Below are positions 25,363 through 31,856 of a DNA stretch of 39,420 bases, one piece after another. Made by a program: the position numbers and the translations under genes. The notes under the pieces were generated by a model, which did not search any database, was not told the DNA's origin, and was given only the letters and a program-made list of their open reading frames with translations. Origin of the DNA: a virus. Positions within the stretch are counted from its first letter, which is position 1; each line of letters opens with the position of its first letter. The DNA lies in the IMG/VR virus record IMGVR_UViG_3300034820_000014, positions 1 to 39,420 of that record; one strand, given 5' to 3'.

Positions 25363-25472
25363 CACACTTTGAATTGTTCCAGATGGGCTTCAAGTCCGCT
25401 AATAAGTTCCTCTATTTCTTTAGGTGTAAGCTCTAGTGGAATTTCTTCTAAATAGATCGATAGTTTATCCAT
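25362..25472 (-). CDS. 36-aa acidic helical peptide in its own transcription unit
   Basis: The peptide is MDKLSIYLEEIPLELTPKEI followed by EELISGLEAHLEQFKV, two amphipathic acidic helices. A near-perfect ribosome site (AGGAGG) precedes it. A strong promoter and structured leader lie upstream and a terminator downstream, giving a transcript of about 245 nt. A regulator or anti-host peptide is possible, but nothing identifies it. Confidence 0.75.
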   Translation of the reverse strand: MDKLSIYLEEIPLELTPKEIEELISGLEAHLEQFKV

Positions 25473-25577
25473 ATATCCTCCTATTAAAAATGGACAGTCG
25501 CGCGGTTGTTCACACCTACAAGAGTTACCTCTCTACGCAACTGCCCATTTAAGTGAGGTAACTTCTAAGTGTGAACT
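25473..25577 (-). ncRNA. structured 5' leader, predicted pseudoknot with terminator option
   Basis: On the minus strand the RNA would begin at GTTCACAC, right at the expected start site. Helix 1 is GTTCACAC/GTGTGAAC (25569-25576 with 25508-25515). Helix 2 is AGTTACCTC/GAGGTAACT (25555-25563 with 25523-25531). The loop of helix 2, ATGGGCAGTTGCG (25536-25548), pairs over 13 positions (two G-U) with CGCGACTGTCCAT (25490-25502) downstream of helix 1, followed by U5. The order is that of an H-type pseudoknot. If helices 1 and 2 do not form, the 13-bp helix plus U-run is a terminator. No known riboswitch is recognised. Confidence 0.65.
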
Positions 25578-25582
25578 AGCCT

Positions 25583-25611
25583 ATTATAGCCTAGAAAAAA
25601 CGGCCTATCAA
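25583..25611 (-). promoter_or_regulatory. strong promoter of the 36-aa unit
   Basis: -35 TTGATA (25606-25611), 17-base spacer, -10 TATAAT (25583-25588). The predicted start falls at 25576-25577, the first base of the leader helix. Confidence 0.85.
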
Positions 25612-25625
25612 CTAAACCCGCACCA

Positions 25626-25727
25626 TTAAAAGTTTGCTTTACCGGTAGCGAGTGCAGAGAATAGTAGCCCAAACAGTGTTAGTACTATAGCTCCCAAGAT
25701 TATTGCTAAAACATCTGTTTTCTTCAT
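25626..25727 (-). CDS. 33-aa single-helix membrane peptide
   Basis: It starts MKKTDV, followed by a hydrophobic helix (LAIILGAIVLTLFGLLFSAL) and a short tail. ATGA overlap with the upstream gene shows coupling. It is the last gene of the 27.8-25.6 kb operon. Confidence 0.7.
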   Translation of the reverse strand: MKKTDVLAIILGAIVLTLFGLLFSALATGKANF

Positions 25728-25999
25728 AGTTTATTTATCTTCTCTCTTAATTCAGCACGCAGATCGTTACGGCCTTGGTTGTTGTCTTCCTGATAATCTA
25801 CCCCTGTAGAATTTGTGACTGTATAGTGCTCAGATAGCTCATCTTCGCCGACTAGTTCTAGGAAAAGGGTTTTGATGGTATCTTTGAAGTCTGACTTATC
25901 AGGTTCGTGATCTAAATGATCGTGTCCACATATGGGGCATTTACCACCAGTGTCATCTGCGTACCCATCCATACTAAGTATGTCATCTAGCTTGCTCAT
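25724..25999 (-). CDS. small zinc-binding protein, 91 aa
   Basis: GGKCPICGHDHLDH (residues about 19-32) supplies Cys and His ligands for one metal. The remainder is acidic and helical. GGAGAG precedes the ATG. Unknown role. Confidence 0.7.
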   Translation of the reverse strand: MSKLDDILSMDGYADDTGGKCPICGHDHLDHEPDKSDFKDTIKTLFLELVGEDELSEHYTVTNSTGVDYQEDNNQGRNDLRAELREKINKL

Positions 26000-26020
26000 T
26001 CTTTCTCTCCAAATACTACG

Positions 26021-26125
26021 TTATACACTTAGGTTATCCATAATAATCTTTGTTACGGAGTAAATAATACCGATGGCTCCAAGCACGTATCCTATGACTA
26101 CGAGAGGGTCGATACGTTGTTTCAT
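26021..26125 (-). CDS. 34-aa single-helix membrane peptide
   Basis: It starts MKQRIDPL and has one hydrophobic helix (VVIGYVLGAIGIIYSV). Its ATG overlaps the preceding stop (ATGA). It is one of a series of tiny membrane peptides in these operons. Confidence 0.65.
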   Translation of the reverse strand: MKQRIDPLVVIGYVLGAIGIIYSVTKIIMDNLSV

Positions 26126-26322
26126 TCTTTATCCTCAGCAAAACGCTTAAACAGTTTATCTATTATCAAACCATTCTCCTTATGCAATTGTTTTGCCTCT
26201 CGTTTTTGAGCACGGTAAGTAAACGGTAATGTGAGGAAATATGGGTGGAGTTCAAGTATACGCGAACTGTTCGTACAGAATGTACTAGCTAAGTTGTATT
26301 CTTCGTCGGTTAGTGCTACCAT
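26122..26322 (-). CDS. small helical protein, 66 aa
   Basis: No family recognised. It is basic in the middle (TYRAQKREAKQLHKE) and ends in AEDKE. A TAATG overlap couples it to the upstream gene, which also ends in EDKE. Confidence 0.65.
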   Translation of the reverse strand: MVALTDEEYNLASTFCTNSSRILELHPYFLTLPFTYRAQKREAKQLHKENGLIIDKLFKRFAEDKE

Positions 26323-26525
26323 TATTCTTTATCCTCTAGCGTAGGCCTAGAAAGCCATTTGTCTGCTTCTTTGCGGGTCTTCCCAAAACAGTTTACTGCT
26401 ACCTCGGCAAACTCTTTATCATCCAGAGAATTAAGATACCTGATACAAGGATTGCATACCGTTACGGGGTAAATCCTCGGTACGTTTATTGGTATCTTGC
26501 ATGTAGCACAATTTGTCTTACCCAT
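26322..26525 (-). CDS. small zinc-ribbon protein, 67 aa
   Basis: Two CxxC pairs (NCATCK and CNPC) 18 residues apart form a zinc ribbon, followed by a helical tail. ATG at 26525 with GGGAG upstream is preferred to a longer reading that would enter the previous gene. Possible DNA- or protein-binding adaptor. Confidence 0.7.
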   Translation of the reverse strand: MGKTNCATCKIPINVPRIYPVTVCNPCIRYLNSLDDKEFAEVAVNCFGKTRKEADKWLSRPTLEDKE

Positions 26526-26526
26526 T

Positions 26527-26835
26527 CTAAATACTCCCTTTGTCAGCCCTAGGGTCAAACCTCTTAAGTTCCGTTTCATCAGTGTTCATAGGTACCATCA
26601 TCAACGGTCGAGTGGACATTTGCTGCATTGATACTGCCAGATCAAAGTTTTTGTTCTTGGTCGATATTAGGGCGTTTACGAACTTGACAATTATATCCTC
26701 GACAGGCACATCCTGGGCTATTCCAGTTTCAATATAGTTATGCACAATAGGCTCTTGTTCGTAGGCTTCGTACAATCCTGGGAAGGCGTCAAAGATCTCG
26801 CTGCGTCTTTTGTGTATACGTTCAAAGTCTCTCAC
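26527..26835 (-). CDS. hypothetical helical protein, 102 aa
   Basis: It starts at a GTG that overlaps the previous stop (GTGA). The protein is helical (MRDFERIHKRRSEIFDAF) with no recognised domain. Confidence 0.65.
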   Translation of the reverse strand: MRDFERIHKRRSEIFDAFPGLYEAYEQEPIVHNYIETGIAQDVPVEDIIVKFVNALISTKNKNFDLAVSMQQMSTRPLMMVPMNTDETELKRFDPRADKGSI

Positions 26836-26978
26836 GTCGTTTCCTCCAATGGCCTAACTACCACTTCGTATTTCTTGCCGTTAAAAGTCATGATCATTGT
26901 GTGGTCAGACTCTGTCGCGATCCTAAGTAGAGTGCTAACGACTGCCGGGCTGCTGCTTTCAAATAAAGTTTCGCTCAT
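26832..26978 (-). CDS. small hypothetical protein, 48 aa
   Basis: A helical N-half and a beta-hairpin C-half (TMIMTFNGKKYEVVVRPL). It is joined to both neighbours by four-base ATGA/GTGA overlaps, which is the main support. Confidence 0.65.
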   Translation of the reverse strand: MSETLFESSSPAVVSTLLRIATESDHTMIMTFNGKKYEVVVRPLEETT

Positions 26979-27397
26979 ATGCTTGGCTCCAATGGCTCTA
27001 CAAGTGGCTTCAAGATACCTTGTTTAAATAGTTCAATAGCGAGTTTGGCGGCGGCGTCTTCAGGAGTGTCAGCACATACTAGTGAATAATCGACGTCTGG
27101 CATTAAATCGTCACTACTGCGGCCGTTGTACCAGACCATCCATTCTTCACGTAAATTGCAGTCCAGGGTAAGCCAATATAGGTTTCCATTTCTGCTTATA
27201 TTCTTTGGTAGCTTCTGTAACAGATAGCCAAGATCATAAGCCGGATAAGTGTCACTTTTCGGATAAGCTAGATTGTCGTCATCTACATACCATCCCTGTT
27301 CAGGCACGCTACTGTTAAAGTTCCAGCTGAAATATGTGTCATCCCATCCGCTCAATTCGTATAGTTCTTTACAAAGCTCTAAAGATGCTACGTTCAT
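26975..27397 (-). CDS. hypothetical phage protein, 140 aa
   Basis: Acidic and Trp/Tyr-rich (WDDTYFSWNF, QGWYVDDDN, EEWMVWYNG), ending in DTPEDAAAKLAIELFKQGIL, a helix found at the C-terminus of assorted phage accessory proteins. No domain is named. Coupled at both ends. Confidence 0.65.
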   Translation of the reverse strand: MNVASLELCKELYELSGWDDTYFSWNFNSSVPEQGWYVDDDNLAYPKSDTYPAYDLGYLLQKLPKNISRNGNLYWLTLDCNLREEWMVWYNGRSSDDLMPDVDYSLVCADTPEDAAAKLAIELFKQGILKPLVEPLEPSI

Positions 27398-27681
27398 GCT
27401 GTTTCCTCTGGTTCTGTACGAACCTCTTCTTCAGCTAAATAACGTAACCCAGGTGTTAGCGGTACGTCAGCTTCTACTATTCTTGCTGCTGTAGATGGGT
27501 GTAAGTTTGTACCAAGCTTCTCATAGCCACGAGAACCAGGTTTAATAAAATAAACTGGTAGCTTTTTCATTTTATACATTTCTTTTAAATTGATGGCATC
27601 ATGAATAAACTCCGGCTTATCCTCTATGGACTGCCAAGCCTCCCAGTCTTCGTTGCGGATATAAATGTTTACTCTAGGCAT
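27394..27681 (-). CDS. ribbon-helix-helix-like DNA-binding candidate, 95 aa
   Basis: The N-terminus MPRVNIYIRNEDWEAWQSI has the strand-helix pattern of CopG/Arc-type regulators, followed by PEFIHDAINL. The C-terminal half is basic, then acidic. It is the second gene after the leaderless promoter, where a repressor would fit. Start overlaps the previous stop by eight bases. Confidence 0.55.
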   Translation of the reverse strand: MPRVNIYIRNEDWEAWQSIEDKPEFIHDAINLKEMYKMKKLPVYFIKPGSRGYEKLGTNLHPSTAARIVEADVPLTPGLRYLAEEEVRTEPEETA

Positions 27682-27829
27682 ACCATTTCCTGATAGCGTC
27701 ATAGGCAGCTTTAATTTCTGGGTCATTGATGAACTCCACCAATAATTCGTCTGCATCGATATGCGCACTCTCCGTGTCCTTACTATTTTTTAACTCTGTA
27801 AGATCCCGGATCAGTTCTTTTTTTGTCAT
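27674..27829 (-). CDS. small helical protein, 51 aa, leaderless start
   Basis: The sequence MTKKELIRDLTELKNSKDTE continues into an acidic helix ending YDAIRKWYA. The ATG lies six bases after the -10 box and no ribosome site exists, so the mRNA probably starts at the ATG itself. First gene of the second accessory operon; no family recognised. Confidence 0.7.
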   Translation of the reverse strand: MTKKELIRDLTELKNSKDTESAHIDADELLVEFINDPEIKAAYDAIRKWYA

Positions 27830-27835
27830 ACTATC

Positions 27836-27864
27836 ACTATACACACTACACACATCAAAATCAA
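27836..27864 (-). promoter_or_regulatory. strong promoter giving a leaderless mRNA
   Basis: -35 TTGATT (27859-27864), 17-base spacer, -10 TATAGT (27836-27841), start expected at 27829-27830, which is the ATG. Confidence 0.8.
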
Positions 27865-27928
27865 TGGGTAAAGAAAAAGCCAAATATCCACGCTTCGTAT
27901 AAATAAGCGATAATAAGAACTACCCCTG

Positions 27929-28097
27929 TTGTACAGCCTCGTATAGCCAGTCAACTGTACGCTCGTATAAATAGAAAAGATGGAATTGAATTCCACAACT
28001 GTATAACTTTGAACAGTTAGTACCGAGTACTGTATAAAAACTACACTAATCTATACAGCTAGTGTAGTTTTGGTGATCTAAGTAAACTTTATACAGT
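27929..28097. repeat. cluster of CTGTAYA repeats and a 15-bp palindrome
   Basis: Six copies of ACTGTATA-like words occur in both orientations (about 27929, 27952, 27996, 28027, 28050 and 28090). Two of them form a wide inverted pair (ACTGTATAAA ... TTTATACAGT). TGGAATTGAATTCCA at 27979-27993 is a perfect 15-bp palindrome. No gene is seen from 27884 to 28118. Repressor operators or origin iterons are the two readings. Confidence 0.5.
28035..28069. terminator. bidirectional terminator hairpin
   Basis: A perfect 12-bp inverted repeat AAAACTACACTA/TAGTGTAGTTTT with an 11-base loop; A/T runs on both sides allow termination in either direction. Confidence 0.7.
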
Positions 28098-28118
28098 CTA
28101 TGTAACTTCTAAGTAAAC

Positions 28119-28320
28119 AAAAAGCCCCCTCTCGGAGACCTCTTGAGTTGCGTTTCTGGCTGTTATTAGCGGTGGCAACGGTCGCTGCATGCACCGTTCA
28201 ACACGACGTGCTTGTTCTCCTTCCGCGTTTCAAGCCTGGGGCTCTCAACCCTTGGTAGATTCCTGCCCTACTAGCCACAGTAGGTTTAGGGTGCGCCTGT
28301 TTAGTCGGTGCAATACTGCA
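28119..28320 (-). ncRNA. candidate structured phage RNA of about 200 nt
   Basis: A promoter (TATAAT at 28326-28331) and an intrinsic terminator (AAGAGGTCTCC/GGGGGCTTTTT, 28119-28144) frame a stretch with no credible reading frame. The RNA would start on a GGTGCA/TGCACC hairpin. Other stems are CCTACT/AGTAGG and AACGGT/ACCGTT inside GCGG/CCGC. It is not recognisable as tmRNA, 6S, RNase P or SRP RNA. Confidence 0.55.
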
Positions 28321-28325
28321 CCTAA

Positions 28326-28395
28326 ATTATACCATGGGTACTCTGTCGTTAACCAATGCTTACGGGCACTACGGACTAAAGGGTTAACGCCGTAA
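28326..28395 (-). promoter_or_regulatory. promoter of the 200-nt RNA with interleaved inverted repeats
   Basis: -10 TATAAT at 28326-28331. Upstream lie CGTTAACC (28347), TTACGG (28360), GGTTAACG (28382) and CCGTAA (28390): two inverted pairs in alternating order. GTTAAC occurs twice, 35 bp apart, as an operator pair might. Confidence 0.5.
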
Positions 28396-28408
28396 GAGAG
28401 CATCTTTA

Positions 28409-28543
28409 TTATACTATCTCCGGCCACATATCGTCATATGGCTCCACACTAGCGGCCTTTTTACGTATCTCAATCACTTCTTCTGGAGTAGCTTTAATAC
28501 CGGCTTCTTTGCTTAGTTTTATTTCTTTCTCTTTACGTTCCAT
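28409..28543 (-). CDS. small charged protein, 44 aa
   Basis: Highly charged helix (MERKEKEIKLSKEAGIKA) ending DDMWPEIV. The ribosome site AAGGAG is ideal. Last gene of the large accessory operon. Confidence 0.75.
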   Translation of the reverse strand: MERKEKEIKLSKEAGIKATPEEVIEIRKKAASVEPYDDMWPEIV

Positions 28544-28552
28544 ATTGTCTCC

Positions 28553-28813
28553 TTAATGTTTAAAAGCAAGAAAGAATCCCACCACGGCGATTCCTGTGGC
28601 GACCATAGCATAAAATTCTTTCCTCGTTAAAAAATCTCTTTCCCTGTCGCCCATTGCCCCGCGCCATTCGTTAGCGTTATCCCGCCACTTCTGAACATCG
28701 CCACGGTTTATGTCTGCTGCTTTCTCTGAAGATGCAAGAGCGGCTTTAACAGCCTTCTCCTGTTCGTCGAACCGGCGGTCGACGTATTCCTTGAGGGAGA
28801 CGTCAGGCATCAT
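28553..28813 (-). CDS. coiled-coil membrane protein, holin-like context, 86 aa
   Basis: Residues 1-60 are helical with YVDRRFDEQEKAVKAAL and ANEWRGAMGDRE, a signature of small phage membrane proteins often found near lysis genes. A C-terminal membrane helix follows (VATGIAVVGFFLAF). It overlaps the previous gene by 11 bases. A lysis role is possible. Confidence 0.7.
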   Translation of the reverse strand: MMPDVSLKEYVDRRFDEQEKAVKAALASSEKAADINRGDVQKWRDNANEWRGAMGDRERDFLTRKEFYAMVATGIAVVGFFLAFKH

Positions 28814-29147
28814 TCGCCTTATCTTGTTTAGGTTTGTTAGTAAGAGCAGCGATACGGTCGGCTGTCCTATTCTCTTGATTAATAAGGGTTTGCTTTAGCA
28901 CTCCGCCAGTACGTTTGATACGCTGTTGTAAGCCAATGCGCCACTTACTCAGCTCATCCAGTCTGGCTTCCCGCTCCACCCTCTCCCTATCCTTAGCTAT
29001 GAGGTGGAGGATTTCCTTAGCCGCCAGGGTTTCGGTCGTACATTTTCCGTCCACCCAACTGTGGTCACCTTTATTGTGGATGGTCTTGCAAACGACCAGA
29101 CGGCCTAATATATTCAACACTTTTTCGTGTAAGGCTTCATCATTCAT
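28803..29147 (-). CDS. hypothetical helical protein, 114 aa
   Basis: The ATG at 29147 follows GAGGAGGA, a very good ribosome site; longer readings would run through the previous gene. Helical and charged with two Cys (VVCK, GKCT). No family recognised. Confidence 0.7.
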   Translation of the reverse strand: MNDEALHEKVLNILGRLVVCKTIHNKGDHSWVDGKCTTETLAAKEILHLIAKDRERVEREARLDELSKWRIGLQQRIKRTGGVLKQTLINQENRTADRIAALTNKPKQDKANDA

Positions 29148-29244
29148 CACTATCCTCCTCTTGTATAAACCCAGTTCCGAAACACTGGGGACACGTAACC
29201 TGAGTCTCTCTATCACACCAGTCACAGGGTATCTCATCATTCAT
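29140..29244 (-). CDS. 34-aa zinc-finger mini-protein
   Basis: The peptide has PCDWCDRE and TCPQCFGTGF, two CxxC pairs like one DnaJ-type zinc unit, and an acidic tail. AAGGAG lies upstream and overlaps link it to both neighbours. Possibly a modulator of a host complex. Confidence 0.65.
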   Translation of the reverse strand: MNDEIPCDWCDRETQVTCPQCFGTGFIQEEDSDE

Positions 29245-29332
29245 TGGGTTGGGTCTCCTTGACCTTCGTGGCATCCCTAACCACGCGTTTTAGTTGCCAG
29301 TTGATTGCTTGCTCTTGTCGCCACTTAGCCAT
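29237..29332 (-). CDS. 31-aa basic peptide
   Basis: MAKWRQEQAINWQLKRVV plus a polar tail. The ribosome site AAAGGTAAAGG is shared exactly with the gene at 31534. It overlaps the next start by eight bases. Confidence 0.6.
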   Translation of the reverse strand: MAKWRQEQAINWQLKRVVRDATKVKETQPNE

Positions 29333-29336
29333 GCCT

Positions 29337-29423
29337 TTACCTTTCTGATATAGTATCTTTAACAGCACCGGATGAGGCGTTTTCGCTCAATGGTGCTGTT
29401 TTATTGTTAATAGAGTCTGTCAT
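29337..29423 (-). CDS. 28-aa polar peptide
   Basis: Ser/Asn/Glu-rich peptide starting MTDSINNK. It is supported by an ATGA overlap with the HNH-like gene and by its place in the operon; it has no distinctive feature. Confidence 0.45.
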   Translation of the reverse strand: MTDSINNKTAPLSENASSGAVKDTISER

Positions 29424-29809
29424 ATTGCGGCTCCATAATGAGCGTCGAAGTGGTGTCTGATACAGAGGGTCACGACGTCCAGCGGCCTCGCATAATCTGG
29501 GTGGTGCATTTGTAGGTCGTTGGTTTCGCCGCATTTCTCACAAACTGCTTTCTTGAGGCTTTGAACCTTCTCTCCAGCCATAGAACGTGCCTTGAGCTTC
29601 TCGGGAATCTTCTGCTTACGATTAGCAAGTGCGATTCTGCTACGTTCTATGTACACGGGCTGTTTCTTTGTCTTCTCATGAAACCGCCGCAAACAATCTG
29701 CCCGATTGCACTTCTTACACCAGTTGAACAGACCATCTTTACGGCTGCGGTCTCTGCCGAACGCCTCTAATGGCAACTCCCTCTTACAATGCCCGCAGAT
29801 CTTATTCAT
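29420..29809 (-). CDS. zinc-finger/HNH-like protein, 129 aa
   Basis: The N-terminus has CGHC (5-8) and CKKC (31-34) as a zinc finger around FGRDRSRKDGL. The C-terminus has CEKC (90-93), LQMHHPDY (99-106) and CIRHHFDAH, the reduced HNH-type core seen in small phage proteins. ATG at 29809 has GAAGGAAGA upstream and overlaps the preceding stop. Nuclease activity is plausible but uncertain. Confidence 0.7.
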   Translation of the reverse strand: MNKICGHCKRELPLEAFGRDRSRKDGLFNWCKKCNRADCLRRFHEKTKKQPVYIERSRIALANRKQKIPEKLKARSMAGEKVQSLKKAVCEKCGETNDLQMHHPDYARPLDVVTLCIRHHFDAHYGAAI

Positions 29810-30299
29810 GGTCTTCCTTCTCAGTAGAGGTGAGGTCGACAATACGGGCGTTGACCGCATCGAGGCTTACAACGTTGCACCGAACACCGTCTGCGTTGAT
29901 GAAGCCAGATTGCGGAAGTCCCCTTAGCTCGTCTACCCGTGCCTGCGCTAGTTCTGACTTGTAGTATCTCTTCATGTCGAGCAACACGTCGCGCATCTGG
30001 TCTTCTGGCACATACCCTGTACGTGCCTCTGCAACCTTGGCTTCTACCTGTTCCTTTATGAATAGCTCAAGCTCTTTGCGAGTGTCGGCGTCCATGTATA
30101 CGGGGATCTTGTTGGCTTCTAGTTGTTGGTGGGATTGTATGAACCCCTGCACGATCGGTACGAGGTCGTCAAGCAAAAACTTCGCCTTAGTGTCAACGTA
30201 CAACTCCTCGCTATTGCCATCAGTGAGGCCGAACAAACCTGGTAGAAGCGCGGCTCGCAGCTCTTCGTTATTAGTATCTGTGGGGTTAGCGTGGTTCAT
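29802..30299 (-). CDS. hypothetical protein, 165 aa
   Basis: Acidic, helical protein with a middle segment KELELFIKEQVEAKVAEA and a C-terminal NADGVRCNVVSLDAVNARI. No domain recognised. Coupled at both ends. Confidence 0.65.
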   Translation of the reverse strand: MNHANPTDTNNEELRAALLPGLFGLTDGNSEELYVDTKAKFLLDDLVPIVQGFIQSHQQLEANKIPVYMDADTRKELELFIKEQVEAKVAEARTGYVPEDQMRDVLLDMKRYYKSELAQARVDELRGLPQSGFINADGVRCNVVSLDAVNARIVDLTSTEKEDHE

Positions 30300-30520
30300 A
30301 CTTCGCCCTCATCACGGAGCTCTTGCGTTAGAGCTTCGACTTCGTGCCCGACGTAATGTGGGGCTGCGCGTAATAGACGAGGGGTTAGATCAGGGCAATT
30401 AACGCAGCACACATACGGGCGGCCTTTACCAGCTAGGCCGCACTCGTCCCATTCAGGTGTAGCTCCAGCTTCGACGATCTCTGGCAGTGCGTCGTGCCAT
30501 TCACAGCATTTTTCACTCAT
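30296..30520 (-). CDS. Cys-rich small protein, 74 aa
   Basis: Six Cys (KCCEW, DECG, YVCCVNCPD) suggest a zinc-binding fold. Overlaps both neighbours by four bases. Function unknown. Confidence 0.65.
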   Translation of the reverse strand: MSEKCCEWHDALPEIVEAGATPEWDECGLAGKGRPYVCCVNCPDLTPRLLRAAPHYVGHEVEALTQELRDEGEV

Positions 30521-30870
30521 AACCCCTCCCCATCATTATCTTTAGTGGGGGCGTCCTCGGTGATAACGCCGAACTCCTCGGGTATAATTCGCGACATTTC
30601 CTTGTTTAACAGGTCGAGGCGCGTTTTCATAGTTACGCCATGTCGCCTGATGGCGTAATTGGATACTCCGATAACCTTCCGAGCAAGCGCGATTTCAGCG
30701 TCTAGCCGTGCCCTCTCAACATCTTCCATCCAGGCTTGAGCGATGGCGTCAAGCAAACGTTTCTCAGACCAGTCGAGAATATACTTCTGGTCTTCGTTGA
30801 TGGTCTTACCGCGTGTTTCCTCGTAGAAGATTTTACGAATACGTTCTATCAGCTCTTGTTTATCAGTCAT
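30517..30870 (-). CDS. hypothetical helical protein, 117 aa
   Basis: Mostly helical (LIERIRKIFYEETRG, ERARLDAEIALARKVIG) with no recognised domain. The strong ribosome site AAAGGAG precedes the start. Confidence 0.65.
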   Translation of the reverse strand: MTDKQELIERIRKIFYEETRGKTINEDQKYILDWSEKRLLDAIAQAWMEDVERARLDAEIALARKVIGVSNYAIRRHGVTMKTRLDLLNKEMSRIIPEEFGVITEDAPTKDNDGEGL

Positions 30871-30880
30871 ACAGTCTCCT

Positions 30881-30967
30881 TTACGTTAGTCCCGCCGCCA
30901 CGCAGGTAGTTATAGTGCCCAGCCACAGGCAGATCGCTAGCGCCGTGAAGAGTGCAAGGTAGTTCAC
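30881..30967 (-). CDS. 28-aa membrane peptide
   Basis: GTG start overlapping the previous stop (GTGA). The peptide is almost all membrane helix (LALFTALAICLWLGTITT). Coupling and context support it. Confidence 0.5.
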   Translation of the reverse strand: MNYLALFTALAICLWLGTITTCVAAGLT

Positions 30968-31155
30968 AGCGTGGCCTTACGTTCTAGACCTTCGAGCCAC
31001 GCCAGCTCTGCATCTATGAAGCTCGCCTCTAAGTTGGGGTAGGCCGTCATTTTCCTACCCCATTGGATCTTGTTACGGTAATAGAAGGCTGTGACCGCCA
31101 CTGCGATAACAAACACGAGCAGCGGCATGAGTATGGCTACGGTAATCCAGTTCAT
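30964..31155 (-). CDS. single-helix membrane protein, 63 aa
   Basis: An N-terminal membrane helix (VAILMPLLVFVIAVAVTAFY) followed by a basic segment and an acidic helix. Its ATG overlaps the preceding stop. Spanin-like or holin-like function is possible but not shown. Confidence 0.65.
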   Translation of the reverse strand: MNWITVAILMPLLVFVIAVAVTAFYYRNKIQWGRKMTAYPNLEASFIDAELAWLEGLERKATL

Positions 31156-31304
31156 GCCGTACCTCCGGCTTCACCGTCCTCGGTGGGGACACCTGGGCCT
31201 GGCACTAACCCACGCTTTATCCGCCTCACTTCGTCCTCAAGCACCTGGACGTGCTTAGTGAGGTTACAAGGCTTCTCGTCGCAGACTTCACAGATGTAGC
31301 TCAT
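31152..31304 (-). CDS. 50-aa Cys-motif protein
   Basis: MSYICEVCDEKPCN carries CxxC plus a third Cys, followed by a short coiled coil and a Pro/Gly tail. ATGA overlaps on both sides. Probably metal-binding. Confidence 0.6.
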   Translation of the reverse strand: MSYICEVCDEKPCNLTKHVQVLEDEVRRIKRGLVPGPGVPTEDGEAGGTA

Positions 31305-31534
31305 GACCTCTCCCATTCCCCGTCCAGCTCAACGGCTGGCCGGTTGGAACGGAACAACTCAGGGATGATCGTCATGGCTTGTGGTTCGATACCCTCAGCC
31401 TTGCACCACTTAATCCACTCGTTAAACAGGGCGACTGCCGTGGCTATTTTGCTATCTAATATCTCGTGTTCTAACCTCGCGTGACGGACACCCCACTTCA
31501 CTGTTCCTATGGTAGGCTTGTTAGATTTCTTCAT
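31301..31534 (-). CDS. hypothetical protein, 77 aa
   Basis: ATG at 31534 has AAAGGTAAAGG upstream, identical to the site of the 29332 gene. Helical centre (IATAVALFNEWIKWCKAEG). No family recognised. Confidence 0.65.
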   Translation of the reverse strand: MKKSNKPTIGTVKWGVRHARLEHEILDSKIATAVALFNEWIKWCKAEGIEPQAMTIIPELFRSNRPAVELDGEWERS

Positions 31535-31856
31535 CACCTTTACCTTTCTGTGGTTTGGTTTGCTCATCTGCCCGTAGTTCAGTAAGAAGCTTGCGCCACC
31601 TAGTGTTTGCGTCATTTACGCCCTCACTGAACCCATCATCATAATTATCGGGCTCCAGGTCTCTCGGTGCTCGTGCTGTTATCTCTGCCAGGAGGGCGGT
31701 GCGGATGGCTTTACGATAAGCAAGTATCGAATCCACGCACGAGGTGCAGGCCGCACAGGGCGAATAGGCGTTGCAGTCGCTCACGCCGTTATCGCAGCAC
31801 GAGCATGTTGGAAGAGTTTTCCAGATGGCAAAACGCTTCGCGCTGCTACTGTTCAT
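31521..31856 (-). CDS. Cys-rich hypothetical protein, 111 aa
   Basis: An N-terminal cluster of eight Cys (TCSCCDNG, SPCAACTSC) is followed by a helical acidic C-terminus with YDDGFSEGVNDANTRW. Probably a zinc cluster protein. Overlaps its neighbours by four and 14 bases. Confidence 0.65.
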   Translation of the reverse strand: MNSSSAKRFAIWKTLPTCSCCDNGVSDCNAYSPCAACTSCVDSILAYRKAIRTALLAEITARAPRDLEPDNYDDGFSEGVNDANTRWRKLLTELRADEQTKPQKGKGDEEI

